Assembly (NCBI GenBank): GCA_026182355.1 | Contig: JAPFBL010001617.1 | Location: 5,439,001 to 5,503,000, forward strand | DNA: 64,000 bases | Origin: Hermatobates lingyangjiaoensis | Lineage: Eukaryota; Arthropoda; Insecta; Hemiptera; Hermatobatidae | Direction of reading: 5' to 3' | Part shown: positions 25,491 to 41,411 of the stretch, one piece after another | How positions within the stretch are numbered: position 1 is the stretch's first letter | How the letters are laid out: each line of letters opens with the position of its first letter | Notes under the pieces: model-generated | The model's input: only the letters and a program-made list of their open reading frames with translations | Database searches by the model: none | Told to the model about the DNA's origin: nothing | Translations under genes and position numbers: made by a program

Positions 25491-27769
25491 GTGAATATAG
25501 AAAACTAACCTACAGACTAAATACTCTTAATCAAAAATCTTAAATTATGAGGTAACTGACTTGAATAGTCATTACAACCACTAAAGAGCTGAAAGAGACA
25601 ACCAGCAACATAAATAAGACTATATTTAAATCCTTCGAGCTAAGCTGTTTAGAGAAGCTTTTAAAAAAAGGAATAATCCATAATGCAAAACGACCTCAGA
25701 AAATCGTATGAAAAATTTTAATATAGAAAAAAACAGGAAAATGGAAAAGTTTCAAGAAATGGTTATACGACCTTCCAATGCATAGAATGTCCACTTAGAT
25801 AAAGATGTGTTAATTAAGCAACTATAGAAATTCTCTTTATACGAGAATCTTATATGCATTTCCTAATGACTGGACTAATATGGGCAAGATAGGTTTTTCA
25901 ATCTGTTATCAAATTTTTTTGTCAAAAAGAAAAGTGACTAATTGCTTACATTTTGACAATCACCTGTTAGTTTTGACGATGGAAGTTATAATTGACTTAT
26001 ATATATTATAATAGTTATAAATGACGTATCCAAAAATGGATACTAGTTTCAATCTAATTTTTCGGTGATTCGATGACACTGGAATTATTTCATATGTTTC
26101 TGACATTTTTCAGAATGAATAGAAATATTTTGAAGTCTTAAAGGGAATACTTTGGCTTAACTCTAAGTAGGTAAGATAAACTACATTAAAAGTAAGATGC
26201 TCTGGCAATATGTTACAGATGGCCAAGTATGAGATCCACTACCTATGGAAACAAAAACATGTTCTCCTGAGATTGCTTCGAAACACAGTATTCACTTTGG
26301 CTTTACAAGTGTTATTAATTCTGTGGTAATACCAATATTATACGCATCAAATATGTGATATACAAAAATAAGCCTCTATATTGACAACTGTTCAATCACT
26401 ATCTGTACCGTCTCCAGGAATTAAATTCTAACAAACATCTCCCATATAAAAATTTATATTATGTCTCAATGAGACATTATAAACCCAAGAAGTTTGATGT
26501 TATATTGACTTATACTAAAGTTGAGTATTAAAACTGAAAAGAATGAAAGAATAGAGTGTTAAAAAGACATTCCGGATCTTTTTCAAATGTATTATTATAT
26601 TTAAAAAGAAAAGTACTTTTTCTCTATTGTGGAAAAGGAACATTACTCATAAGTTTAAATCTACTACCTTCTCCTAGGATTAATAGATCTCACAAATACG
26701 TCTATCAAACATAACAAAGTAATTAATTTGATGTGGTTAGGTTACTTTGGAATACTAATAACAAATTTAAAAAATATTTAAGATGTCTATAGAGTACAAT
26801 TCTGCAATTAGGATTATATATAATCATTATTGTATAACTCCACGTCACACAATTTACCTCTGTTTCAGTTGCTATATATTGTAAATATTTCAGGAAGACG
26901 ATATGAAATAATTAATGCCTTTTCTTTGCATCACGTGACAAGCATAAACTTTTTTTTATTTTTAACTAAACTAATTTTACATTTTTTAATTCATAAAAGA
27001 TAAAAATAAAGGAATTCAATATCCTCACGCTAAGTTAATATTGGCATTAAATTGTATATTACAATGATTATAGAAAACATTAAATTTTTTCTCGTTCTTT
27101 TTCCAGACAACGTGGGTACACTCAGCTCGTTAATTAAATTATCTCGCATCTAATGAATTCCAATGAGGTACCCCTTCTCGAAACGACTGCATGCATGCGA
27201 CAAAATAACCAAGACAGTTTTGTAAAATCATTACTCGCAACAACTTTTCCTGTTCCACAGTTAACTTGCTCCTTTGTAATTCACATAAAACTGTCATTAG
27301 TTTAGGTTAAGCTTAGTTCAAAGATATCTGCAAATTTAGTACATACTTTACTATTCCTAAAAAACAATAGATGGCATAAATTCGGTAACTAGCTAACAAT
27401 CTAGCCTAGTTCCACCTTTTTTTCAACAGACGAGATTAATGACGAAGTTTTTCCTGATATTCTCATTAACATTTTCACGGACGACCATTGATCAGTAGAC
27501 AAAAGTTAGTTTTTATAACAATCTTAAAGTCAAATCATATCCATAGTTAATGTAATAACACACTGTCCCGTATGTTTCACAAATAAGTTAGCTGTGAAAG
27601 TTTAAGTTGACTCCTATGTTAACTTAATACAACAGGTTCCTAACATGACACTCAAAAATTGAAATTCGTTGTACTTTATCAATCGTACAAGATTTGAACT
27701 ACATGCTCTTTAAGTTAAAACAATTATTCTTCTCTAATGTTTGTTGACATCGGAAAAAAGTTTTACTTT
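25491..27769. other. Intergenic DNA with an R2 copy
   Basis: R2 copy 3 at about 26340-26545 (GTCTCCAGGAATTAAATTC, GAAGTTTGATGTTATATTGA). Otherwise nothing recognised. Confidence 0.5.
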
Positions 27770-28915
27770 TTACCCGTCTTTGACGGAATCAAAAAGTCTA
27801 TTATACTTGGTATTCCAAAATGCCATTAGAAATTATAGAATAGTAGAAAATACCATTATTAGCACAGCGTTAAGCAAATACCTCTGTATACACCACATAA
27901 GCTGTCTGTCCTTCAACGACAAACAATTGGTTTGTCGAAGAACAAACAGTTGGAACCTCTGACTCTTGAGCAAGTAAACTACAGTTGACCATGTGAGAAA
28001 AACTTGGTCTTCCTAGCTTGAATTCCTGCGTTAGATAGTTTCCCCATACGACTTAGTTAACGTCATTACGAATAGACTCTGACAGGACTTCGCAATCGTT
28101 TCAACGTAATCAATGGTATGCGTGGTATACACAGACTCCCCAATACCACACCCAGTCATAATGTCCGCATCTATGGCATATCTGTGCAGAGCACGAACTC
28201 ATATTCGTGTCTCATTGCACAGTTTTGGGGCACTCATTTTCCGTAACATAAAATTTATTACTGCTACTAAATTGCAGCATGATTGATGCTCTTACTTTAA
28301 GTTTTTACTCATGAGCAGGCAGTCCAGGAGAAATAAATTCAGTTGGATAATGAACTGTTTCCTCCCCACTAATCATTCTCTTTACTTACCTGTAAGTTCT
28401 TTCCTCAGCATGATATAGCGTAAGAACTTGTTTGTTGATTTTTCCTGTCTGTTCAAATAAAGGGTTGAGAATTGCTCATTCACGAAACGATTTATTCTTA
28501 ATAGATGGTACATCCTCAACTCTGGGAAACACCTTTTCAATGATGTCAAATACGCAATATATTCATATGCTCAAATGAAATTAAATCAACTAACAATACC
28601 TACTTGCTACACCTATGTATTTTCAAAATAAACATGTCGGTTAAGTTAGCAAAATACAGCTTAAAACCCCATAACTTCGCTTTTGCACTGAATTATCAAT
28701 CTATTCAGAGCCTATATTTTAAGTTAGGCATACACAAATCTAGTATCAAAGTTTCAGCTCGCTATGTCTTATGGTGGCTGAGTTTACTTGTGACAAAATT
28801 TGCGGACAAACCGACAGAAATTTTTCTAAGGGTGGATTCGGTATCTGCAATGTATGAATGTAAAGAAAACTTGAAATGAGTCAGTTCTAAGCAATATACA
28901 GACAAAACCATTCTT
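27770..28915 (-). mobile_element. Helitron relic with helicase end (copy 2)
   Basis: Over 1 kb alignable by eye to 39330-40335 and, in the other orientation, to 58636-59830. Minus-strand fragments include IPLIP, the CNGT-like region and NRQEKSTNK. Non-coding flanks carry GTGGCTGAGTTTACTTGTGA and CCGACAGAAATTTTTCTAAG in all three. Inactive. Confidence 0.75.
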
Positions 28916-29973
28916 TTATTTATATAGATTCCCAGTTATTACTGTTAACTGTAATCACTTACAACCTTTTAACTATCAAGAAATGTCATTAATTGTTGAT
29001 TATTATACCTCAATAGTAAGAACAAAAAAAAAGTTTCTACTTAAAAATCAGGCTTTACGGAACTACTTACTATGCTTCATTAATGACCAACTTTAGATTA
29101 AAATGAATTCAATGTCTTTGAAGAAGATTCAAAAATTAAATACTCATATTTGTTAATTTAAAAATATACTAAAACAAGAAGGAAATATACAATATGAAAC
29201 CCAAATTTACAATAAAATGTACATTTACAATATACTATGAATCAACAAAATTCCAGACTGAGCCATGTAACAATTACAATACCAAACATATCAATCAATC
29301 AAACAATGAACCTACCAAACAGTAGAAATCACCTATTAGATATGTTTAATATTGAAAACTGTAAAGTTCTATAAACCAGAATAACTCAGAAAATGTAGAC
29401 TAATAACTGTTCATAAGAATCAAATAGATCTCAACTACGCACGCATGGTACCATGCAAGGCTTTTACAGAAAGATTTCTTTACCTTATGTAGTTGGAACT
29501 TAAACCTGCTTATTAGGAACTATCACCAATTAGGTCACAGTGTTCATCATCCAATAAGTGCCAGTCCCAAAAATGAAAAGCAAGTTATTATTTTAATTTG
29601 AAGTTAAACAACAATTTCTTTGTATTTAACAACTGAATCAATAAAAGTTATTTGAGTGTTAATAGTTTTTTTAACCCTGAAGAGTAATTAACATACTTTT
29701 ATTAGATATCCATCTAATAATATATGTCCAGAGTTAAAAGATATAGTGTTCTACGAGAACAGAATACAATATAGTTATAAGTAGCACTGATTTTCTAATT
29801 TAACAATTTTATCTATTGAGGAATAAAATTAACTAATGTCACAAAAATGTTATAGTAATACTAGATAAGTTTATGTACAGTTCTCAAATAAATCACATTT
29901 TTCAACAGAAGGATTAATAAAAAAAAGTTGTGTTAATGAAGGTAAAAAGAATGTTTTTATTTTTTGGAAAAAA
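28916..29973. other. Intergenic stretch downstream of RpL23
   Basis: AT-rich, no repeats or coding similarity recognised. Confidence 0.5.
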
Positions 29974-29979
29974 TTTATT
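29974..29979 (-). terminator. Poly(A) signal of RpL23
   Basis: AATAAA on the minus strand 20 nt past the TGA, in a T-rich context. A second AATAAA-like match lies about 20 nt further on. The very short 3' UTR is normal for ribosomal protein mRNAs. Confidence 0.6.
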
Positions 29980-29998
29980 TGGAAAGGCAAAAACGATA

Positions 29999-33568
<3,570 letters not shown>

Positions 33569-33609
33569 GGTTAACCACTATAACGAGGTAGTGTTCAGAT
33601 CACGGTAAC

Positions 33610-34740
33610 CTAAATCAGTATACACATGGTTGCAACAAAATAAAAAATACACTAAACTGATAAAAATAAATAAACTGATCGAGTCATATGAACAATTTAG
33701 AGCAATATATTTTTGAACTTTCTTTTTTTAACTCCCTCGACATTAATATTTAATTTTACAATTATTTAATTGCACAGTAGAAAAGGTATTTCGAAAAAAG
33801 AAGGGATGATTTGTTACTTTGAAAAATAATATTCGAAATTATTACTGATTTATGATATGTCTGGTGAAATATACCCAGTATAAATCGAGTGTTAAATAGA
33901 GTTAAACAAATTTAATTATTAATTTGTCTTTTGCAAGATATAAAAGATAAACAACACGTTTACTTAGGATTAATTACTCACTTTATTCTTTAATTTTAGA
34001 TAATGATGTGTTTTAATGCATGTTATGAAACCTGATATATTTTATAACAGTGGATGAAACATGGGTCAAACTCAAACACTCTCTCTATTGAACGATCTCA
34101 CTCATTCTGGTTGGAATTATAGTTTGAACATTCTTTTTTTTACGAGTGGGAAAAAAAACTTTTAAATCATTGAAAACAAAGAAAGAGAAATGTTCTGAAT
34201 TATTAAGAGGTTTATTATTGTCATAATCGGAAGTTGGATCTTTAAATCCTCCAACCATCCTTAAATACATCAATAGTGTATAATCAGCTGTCTCAGCAAC
34301 GACCAATCCGTGTCGTAATTTTCACTGCGGAGCGTACAATATCGTAAAAAACCATTTAACACAAACTAAAATAACTTACCTCTCCCTATGAATGATACAC
34401 CTCTCATGAACTATTCCCCAGTATTAGAAATTTGTACAAATATGGGTTACTGAAAATCTAATCTATATCCACATCCTTCTTCATGTTAGATCGAAATTTT
34501 TGAAAGGATGCAAGGCTCAACAGACTTTGTAAGATATTTCACTTTCGTAATTGACTATGAAATAGGCCTTCTATATCAGATTAAACTTCCTAGTAAATAA
34601 ACATTTTAAATACTTCCAATGCAAACAATCTTTTTGATTTGAATGGTAAAATAGACACAATAGAAAAATGTACACTTCCACTAAACTGCATTTTAAATAG
34701 CTCCCTTGGCTTCGATATGTCTCCCACTTGGTATTCTCTT
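33610..34740. other. Region upstream of RpL23
   Basis: Expected to hold the RpL23 promoter and possibly an untranslated exon ending near 34380. I see no convincing TATA box or other promoter element. Confidence 0.4.
34378..34407 (-). other. Possible upstream (5' UTR or alternative) exon end of RpL23
   Basis: The minus strand has ATG followed by nine sense codons and GGGAGAG|GTAAGT, a near-ideal donor. It would splice in frame to coding exon 2, giving an RG-RGG join. It could equally be an untranslated exon spliced to the acceptor TACTGATTTAG, which ends at 33610 just upstream of the real ATG. The conserved MSKRG at 33568 argues that the coding start is there, so I favour the untranslated option. 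Confidence 0.35.
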
Positions 34741-34741
34741 C

Positions 34742-34776
34742 TGAAGATGAGCAGTTCGAAATATCTGTCGTAGTAA
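34742..34776 (+). ncRNA. Hammerhead-like repeat tail
   Basis: Reads CTGAAGATGAGCAGTTCGAA followed by ATATCTG. CTGAAGA fits CUGANGA and GAAAT follows. Next comes an AT-rich simple repeat (34817-34890). Likely a terminal piece of another Penelope-like family. Confidence 0.4.
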
Positions 34777-35081
34777 GTGCTTTGTTCTGCTCTGTCTAAT
34801 TCTGAGTCTTATAAAGTCATATTATATATTATTATATTATAATAATATAATATAATATAATTATAATAATATGTTATATATTATCCTATTATACATATGT
34901 ATATATTAAATAAAAAAGATTATGTCGTTAAAAAAGAGAATAGGTTAAAAGATGAAAATGTGTATGCAAAGTAAAGGTCTAATCCTTTGGAAAGGGTCCA
35001 TAGTTGGTTTAATAAAAAAATTAAAACTATCTTAAAAAATCAATCCGAACTTATTACTAAATTATATCAAAATCCCCTTCA

Positions 35082-36233
35082 TTGCCATATATGTACGGGT
35101 TGATCAAGACACATAAAGATAATTACCCAATACGTTTGATTGTGAGCTCGGTTGGTTCGGCATCATATGGCTTGTCCAAATGGTTAGTAAGTATTTTAAG
35201 CCCATTAATTGGAAAAATTTCAGACAGCCATATTAAAAACAATGTTGATTTAATTAGAAAATTAAAAAGCATCAACATGAATAAAAATTATACATTGATC
35301 AGTTTTGATATGAAGTCGCTTTTTACCAATGTACCTGTAACTGATTTTTTGAGTTTACTCCAGAAGAAATTAATTAATTATTCCTTTCCCCTTCCATCTA
35401 CCACTATAATAGAGTTAATCAAATTATGTGTAGTAGATTTTCATTTTCAGTTTGAAAATATTTTTTATATACAAAAATTTGGGCTTGCAATAGGTAACTA
35501 CTTATCCCCCCTCCTAAGAAATTTATACATGGAATTATTTGAAAGTAAAATGTTAAGCTCAATATTGCCTAGACATGTTAAATGGTATAGATATGTTGAC
35601 GATATACTATGCATCTGTTCTAATTCTATAAATAAAGATGATTTCCTTATAAAATTAAATTCATTAGTGCCGACAATTAAATTCACAATGGAAGAAGAAG
35701 CAAGTGGTAATTTGCCCTTCTTAGATGTCCTGATCCATACGTTACCTAAAGAGTTACGCTTTAGTGTATATAGAAAACCTACGAATGTACTTGCATATGT
35801 TCACTTTTATTCTTCCCATCCAAAAAATGATAAAATTTCTGTTTTTAGAAATATGTTTTTGAGGGCGTTAAGAGTGTGCTCTCCTGAACTCCTTAATGAA
35901 GAGATTAACAACATAAAATCAATTGCCCTATCATTAAAATACCCCTCCTCTTATATCGATTTAGCTTTGAAGGGTGCTAAAAAAACTTTGTCTAATACTT
36001 CAACAGAGCCCCGTTCATTGTCATATTCTGTAGTTTTGCCATATCATGAGTCATTGGACCCCCTTCCAAGACTAGCCAAACAACTTGATTTTAATATAAT
36101 GTTTTCTAATCGTAATAACGTGGGCAATATGTTAATAAAAACTCTCCCAGGGAATTGGAGTCCGGTGGTATTTATAAAATTCGGTGCAAAAATTGCCATA
36201 ACATTTATATTGGTCAAACTGGTAAATCATTAA
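35082..36233 (+). pseudogene. Penelope-like reverse transcriptase remnant
   Basis: 383 codons open. Landmarks: YGLIKTHKDNYPIRLIVSS (residues 5-23), FDMKSLFTNVP (75-85), GLAIGNYLSPLLRN (134-147, where active relatives read AMGSPLSP), the catalytic box YVDD (171-174), LPFLDVLI and YRKPT (230-234). It would copy element RNA at a nicked target. The frame leaves the GIY-YIG frame near 36160, and the start is inside the protein, so this copy is broken though its catalytic box is intact. Confidence 0.92.
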
Positions 36234-36480
36234 AGACACGTGTAATAAACACCAATACAACGTAAGTAGACAGGAAAAAAGGAGCGCCTTATTCTTGCAT
36301 ATAAACAATGAAAATCATCATATTGATTGGACATGAGCTAAATTTATTACCTATGAAAAATCGATGTTGTTAAGAAATATTATTGAATAGTCTCTAATTA
36401 AATTTAATAGATCAAATATTATAAACATTAGTAACGGGATTTTCAAACTTGATACTTTCGTGACGAGGGCAATAGCCACT
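36150..36480 (+). pseudogene. Penelope-like GIY-YIG endonuclease remnant
   Basis: In shifted frames it reads GGIYKIRCKNCHNIYIGQTG followed by KSLKTR, the GIY-YIG signature with its CxxC spacing, then IDWT.AKFITYEKS and GIFKLDTFVTRAIA. Stops and shifts separate it from the reverse transcriptase. Confidence 0.88.
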
Positions 36481-36670
36481 TCTAAGAGGGTTTACAGCTA
36501 GCTATAGTTTTTTACTCTTTCTTACTGTATTCCTTTGTTTCCCCAAACATCCCTTTCTGGACATTAGTCCTTTCCTGCGCTTTCACCCTTTTAAAATACC
36601 ACTCTTCCCTCCCACTCTTCTCAACCCCTCACCAGATGTTTTCTGCATCTAGTGTTTCAGTTGGGTTTTT

Positions 36671-36713
36671 GACTCTGACGAAGACCGCTTGTTACGGTTG
36701 AAAGATTTTAGTC
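36671..36713 (+). ncRNA. Hammerhead-ribozyme-like motif (family A, element 3' end)
   Basis: GACT, CTGACGA (36675-36681), stem GACC/GGTT, GAAA (36700-36703), AGATTT in the helix III place, then AGTC at 36710-36713 pairing with GACT as helix I. UGGG before and CCCA after could extend helix I beyond a U-rich internal loop. It lies downstream of the endonuclease remnant, where Penelope-like elements are known to carry hammerheads. Confidence 0.65.
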
Positions 36714-36979
36714 TTGTTTTCCCATTTCTTATTGTCGTTTGATCATTGATTGTTATTTCACGTGTTTATGTGAAATGTCTCTTTTTACTACCCGTACTGA
36801 CTTTTTAAGTTTCTTTCAAGAGCAATTGACTTGGCCAGCCTTTTGTTCTCTTTCCCTGCCCTTTACGCTTTTCTTTTTAAAATAGCTACCTTACCAAAAT
36901 ACTAAACCACATGTCCACTTCAGCAACTTTTCAAATTTCATAAATAATGCTCTAGTTATTTCGTCTCTACAATAATTTC

Positions 36980-37030
36980 TAATACTCAACATGTTTCAAG
37001 TGTTCACCAGTCATCATCACGACGTAAATG
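36980..37030 (-). ncRNA. Hammerhead-like repeat tail
   Basis: Minus strand reads GTGATGATGACTGGTGAACA followed by CTTGAAACATG. The core is one base off (GTGATGA for CTGATGA), with GAAAC after a possible stem. Probably a decayed Penelope-like end. Confidence 0.35.
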
Positions 37031-37206
37031 AACTTTTTTCCAAATTTTCACTCATATAAAGTGTTTTACAGGTCATTAACGGGAGAAGAGGATAATGTGT
37101 TCTCCAGACGGAACAAGTATCATGTTTGTTCTCAATGCAGGTAGGTACGTGATGGACCAAGTGGTTTTAGGGAACGTATTAAAGAAAGTCTGCTACCAAA
37201 ATTTAC

Positions 37207-37208
<2 letters not shown>

Positions 37209-37248
<40 letters not shown>
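37209..37248. repeat. (TA)n microsatellite
   Basis: About 40 bases of TA directly before another repeat tail. Confidence 0.95.
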
Positions 37249-37250
<2 letters not shown>

Positions 37251-37289
37251 CATATTATGCAATCGGGATTTGATCAATTTTCTAAGTTC

Positions 37290-37400
37290 AAAATCAAACT
37301 CCCGTTACCAACGTTTCGGTTTTATTTTAAAACCTTTTCAAAAGACTACAAACAAAGGATAGTAAGAAATTTCTTTGGTAGATCTATGAAAAAGGTTTTA
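37290..37400 (-). mobile_element. Repeat tail, family D
   Basis: Minus strand contains AAAGGTTTTAAAATAAAACC, then GAAACGTTGGTAACGGGAG. Related to 48630-48690 on plus (AAAAAGGTTTTGAATAAAG, CAGAAACGTTGG). A stem followed by GAAACGTT, beside a TA repeat, is the pattern of the other Penelope-like tails. Confidence 0.5.
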
Positions 37401-39329
37401 AAATAAAATCTAAACGTAGACAACTAGAGTTTTTATTTTTAATCTAGAAAATGGACCAAATTCCGATTATATAATGCACCTATTCTATCAAACGATTGAT
37501 ACATTATTGAATTTGTTATAATTATATATAGTGTAATTAGAAATTAGATTTTATTTTATAATATAAATTGTTGCGTTCAAATGAAAAACATCTCGTTCAG
37601 ACAGATTAAAATAGAAAAATTTAAGAATAAATGGTTATTTAAGACAAAATATTAATTTTAGTTTTACATCAACTACCCAAAACTGTGAATGGTCCTTTCA
37701 ATATACACACATAAACAATGTTACTTTACTATTTACATGTTCTGAACAAAAACACAATTCGTCTATTTAACGTGTCATATGTAACAACATTCGGCTAAAT
37801 AATCGTTCAACGAAAGGTCTCTTTAGCGAAAATTTTTTCTATGATATATCTGTACAACGAACAGCCCACTTTACACCCGCTTCATCGAGGAAATCTTTTT
37901 CATCTGGACCCATGGCATTTCCGAGTTAGAAATCTTCATCGAAAACTTTAAATCTTTCTGCTCCTCTGTCTCCTTTAACCATAACATTTGCAGTAAATCC
38001 ATTACCTTCCTTGAGGTCAACACACTCTGAACAATAGTTCTCTCATTATTTTTGTCCACTCTAAGCCACCTAATCCCCATTTGTATTTACACTTCTATAG
38101 CTGCCACCATCCTCATATTAAGAAGACTATTCCTATAAGAAAACTAGATAATATGAGTGCGATCATTCAAAAACTTTTTTCAATTTTATCCTCCTCCCCC
38201 ACCACCTCCAGAACATTTCCTAATCCCCATCCCTATCCTACAGACGCCCTCCCAACTTTGACAATGTTCTCCCCCACAGGAATCTTACCTCCACGAGGTC
38301 TAACTATTTACCCTCGGGAGCGAAACTGTGTGGACGTCGAGGTAGCCTCATCTGCCCTATTATCAATCCCCAAATACATTTCACAGCTCCCTCGCACACA
38401 CACACTATCCTGTTCCAAACGACTGATTTTGTACCTCCAAAATCAGTGTCAACCGTTCGAAGTGTACCAAATATTGGAGATGCACTCGTGGTGGTTGTGG
38501 TTCTCAAACCAGGATGGGAAGAAGACACTTATAACGTTTACGTATAAGATTCGCTATATGAGAAGCAGTTATCTTCTCAGGAGAATACCTGGTACGTAAC
38601 AAGAGTTAGCTGGAGGCCACAACCTTTACCAGTAAGTAAGGAGATGGCTATCATTACCCTGAGTGCTGGATATTGCATTCCATCTTAAACAAGCCCATAA
38701 GTAGAGAGAATCATAGAAAGAAATGTTTATGCTCATTTTCAAGACATATAGTATAGGCTGAACTATAAAACAGCATCAACTGAAACAGTTGCGAAACTGG
38801 AATTCACAAACATTTTTATTCATTTTGTGTTTTACAAATACAGGAACTGAAACCTTGCAATCAAAAATAAATAATAAACCTTGAAGAAAGGTTTACTTTT
38901 ATTTATTTTCCAGAATCATATACTCAATTTTGTAAGTTGACATGTATACCCATTATCACTACGATGCAAACTAGCAGTTTTTATTACAGCTTTAAATACA
39001 AAGTAAAGCAAAGATCAAGTACATAGATCACCTAGTTCCAAAAAAAACTCTCAACTCTCGCCATAAATTTCTGAAATTAAATTTAAGTACCAAGCTAACA
39101 ATATTTATCATAACCAAAATACCCTTTTGACAAAACTAGATGTTAGAATTGATACCTTTTAAATTCATCGGCTTCACTCACCGTTTCTAATAACTATCCA
39201 TGTTTATAAAACAAACCCTTTAAACCGCTTTTAAAAAATGTTTACCAAATAAACTTAGTGCTTCAGATTTTCTTATATCTTGGAATTTTATACCCCATTG
39301 CAACTATATTATTAAAAACTAATAATATT
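37401..39329. other. Intergenic DNA with an unidentified GC-richer relic
   Basis: At about 37870-38640 base composition rises and both strands have short open frames (for example minus 37871-38080 with RWLRVDKNNERTIVQSVL). The pieces look like old coding sequence but I do not recognise the family. The rest is AT-rich and empty. Confidence 0.4.
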
Positions 39330-40335
39330 CGATTCTTTGACGGAATCAAAAATCCTATTATACTTGGTATTCCAAAATATCATGGAATACTATACCAATT
39401 ATAGTATAGTTTCCCCTTAGGACTTAGTTAACGTCATTTCGAAATAGACTCTGACGGGACTTTGCAATCGTTTCAACGGAAACAGACAGTGGCTCGGGAT
39501 CAATGGTATTGGTGGTATACACACAGACTCCCCATTCCACACCCAGTCATGATGGCCGCCTCTACGGCACATCTGTGCAGAGCACAAACTCCGAGTCGTG
39601 TCCCGTTGCATATTTCCCGGGGCACTCAAGTTGCGTAACATGAAAATTGTTACTGATACTAAATCGCAGCATAATGGTGCTCCTACTTGAAGTTTTTACT
39701 AATGAGCAAGCAGTCCAAGAGCAGTCACGGAGTCAAGAAATTCAGTTAGATAATAAACACCTTCCTCATTACTAATCACTCTCTTTACTGACTTTTAAGT
39801 TCTATCTTCGGCTTGATATAGCGTAATAACATGTTTGTTAATTTTTCCTGCCTGTTCATTAGTAAGGCTTGAGCATTGCTCGTTCACAAAGCCATTTATT
39901 CTGAACAGATAGTACATCTTGAACTCTAGGAAACACCTTTTCAATGATGTCAAATACGCAATATATTCATATGCTCCAATGAAATTAAAATCAACTAACA
40001 ATACCTAATGCCTCATGGTGGCTGAGTTTACTTGTGACAAACGTTTTTTCTTTAAACGTCCATAACTTCACTTCTACCTTGAATTTCCAATCAATTCAGA
40101 GCCTATATTTTAAGTTAGACAGACCTACACAAATCTACTGTAAAAGTTTCAGCTTGATATGTCTTATGGTGGCTGAGTTTACTTGTGACAAAATTTTGCG
40201 GACAAACTAACAAACCGACAGAAATTTTTCTAAGGGTCGATTCGGTTTCTCCAATGTATGAAACGTAAAGAAAACTTGAAATGAGTCAGTTCTAAGCAAT
40301 GTACAGACAAAATCATTATTTTATTTATATAGATA
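39330..40335 (-). mobile_element. Helitron relic with helicase end (copy 3)
   Basis: Parallel to 27770-28915. The minus strand gives MLRNLSAPG, then ESVCIPPIPLIPSHCLFPLK and SPVRVYFEMTLTKS, the LIPRI.L.PSD..FPFKR.QFPV...FA.TINKS region of Helitron helicases. Upstream it reads NEQAGKINKHVITLYQAEDR. Stops interrupt. Confidence 0.8.
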
Positions 40336-40653
40336 ACTTATAATAAAAAAAGCGACTAAGTATTCCATAGATATACTTCTTTACATATTAGTCTATCAAA
40401 AAGTAAGTCCATTCTTGATAAAATGATAATCCTTTCTAAATATGTACAATAGATAATCATAAAAAAAATCCTCTATCTGAAATTACTTTTATGATTTTAT
40501 TTTACTTAGGCAACTTCTCATTCATTATTCAAAACAGTTGGGATTATAAATCAAAATAGGTTTTAAAATTCTATTTTGAATTTTTAGAATCAGCGGTCGA
40601 AATCTATATCAATGTCAGGATTATATATCTTCGTTTGAAGATTACATCGTATT

Positions 40654-40830
40654 TGGTTAGGTTAGGTTAGGTTACAGTGGCCGTCCCGACAGAAAACACA
40701 CATAGGCCGCAAGTCGGCCTCTTGTGATACCACAAAAGGAATTGGGGCTATTCTCCCCCGTCCCTGGTCCACTAGAACCACCTCGAGAGAACAGTAAATC
40801 TAGACAGATCTCTGATACCAGTGGATGCTA
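40654..40830. repeat. Unidentified repeat opening with GGTTA units
   Basis: About four GGTTA units (the insect TTAGG register) followed by roughly 150 bases of markedly higher GC, including GGCCGCAAGTCGGCCTC. It looks like the end of a non-LTR element or SINE, not a telomere, as it sits inside unique DNA. Confidence 0.45.
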
Positions 40831-41411
40831 AATTTGGGTTACAAAGTATTGAAAAATAAAATCGAATCCATCGAAAATATGGTTTCAAGAGAATATACTG
40901 AATTTTAAGGCCCAAAAAAACTACTACAACTACAGAACAGAAAACCTGTAGTAATCATTGAAGTAAAATAATGATTTTTTCGTTAAAAATTAAGACTATT
41001 ACCACTGCAAATATTCTAACAATGATTACAAGTCCAGTTTAACAATGCGATTGATTAATTGATAAGAAAACATTTTTGTTTTGAAAAAAATATTAAGGAA
41101 TAATGGAAAAGTCATATTAAAAAATTATAATTTTATTCACAAAAATATTATCTACATGTCAACTTTTTATTTCTGTGAAGTAATATATGCCTCATTAAAG
41201 TTAAAGAAATAATAAATAAAAATTACATATACTTCATTTTTGATGAACTTACAAATCCATGACAAAGAAAAAAATTCGCCACAAAAAAAAAGTAATAATT
41301 TAAATACTTCAGGTTTAATTGAAAAAATAAATAAATAAACAACCTTGACTAGTTACAGTGCTAAATTGTCATATTGAGGTTTACAAGATTTTTCATGTTA
41401 ACCATTCAAAC

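Larger units (their letters stand above)
34930..36790 (+). mobile_element. Penelope-like retroelement, family A, 5'-truncated
   Basis: Order: degenerate N-terminal part with stops (34930-35090), reverse transcriptase frame (35082-36233), GIY-YIG endonuclease and C-terminal part in other frames (about 36150-36480), a pyrimidine-rich untranslated stretch, then the family A terminal repeat with hammerhead core (36655-36782). This is the gene order of endonuclease-bearing Penelope-like elements. The 49 kb and 51.8 kb copies align to its tail. Confidence 0.92.

Noticed and set aside
38081..38599. 172-aa open frame on plus with proline-rich start
   Set aside because: No recognisable domain, low-complexity composition and an open frame on the opposite strand. 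Kept only as an unidentified relic.
40654..40673. GGTTA tandem units as possible telomeric repeat
   Set aside because: Only about four units, followed by an ordinary interspersed repeat and flanked by unique DNA, so not a chromosome end.
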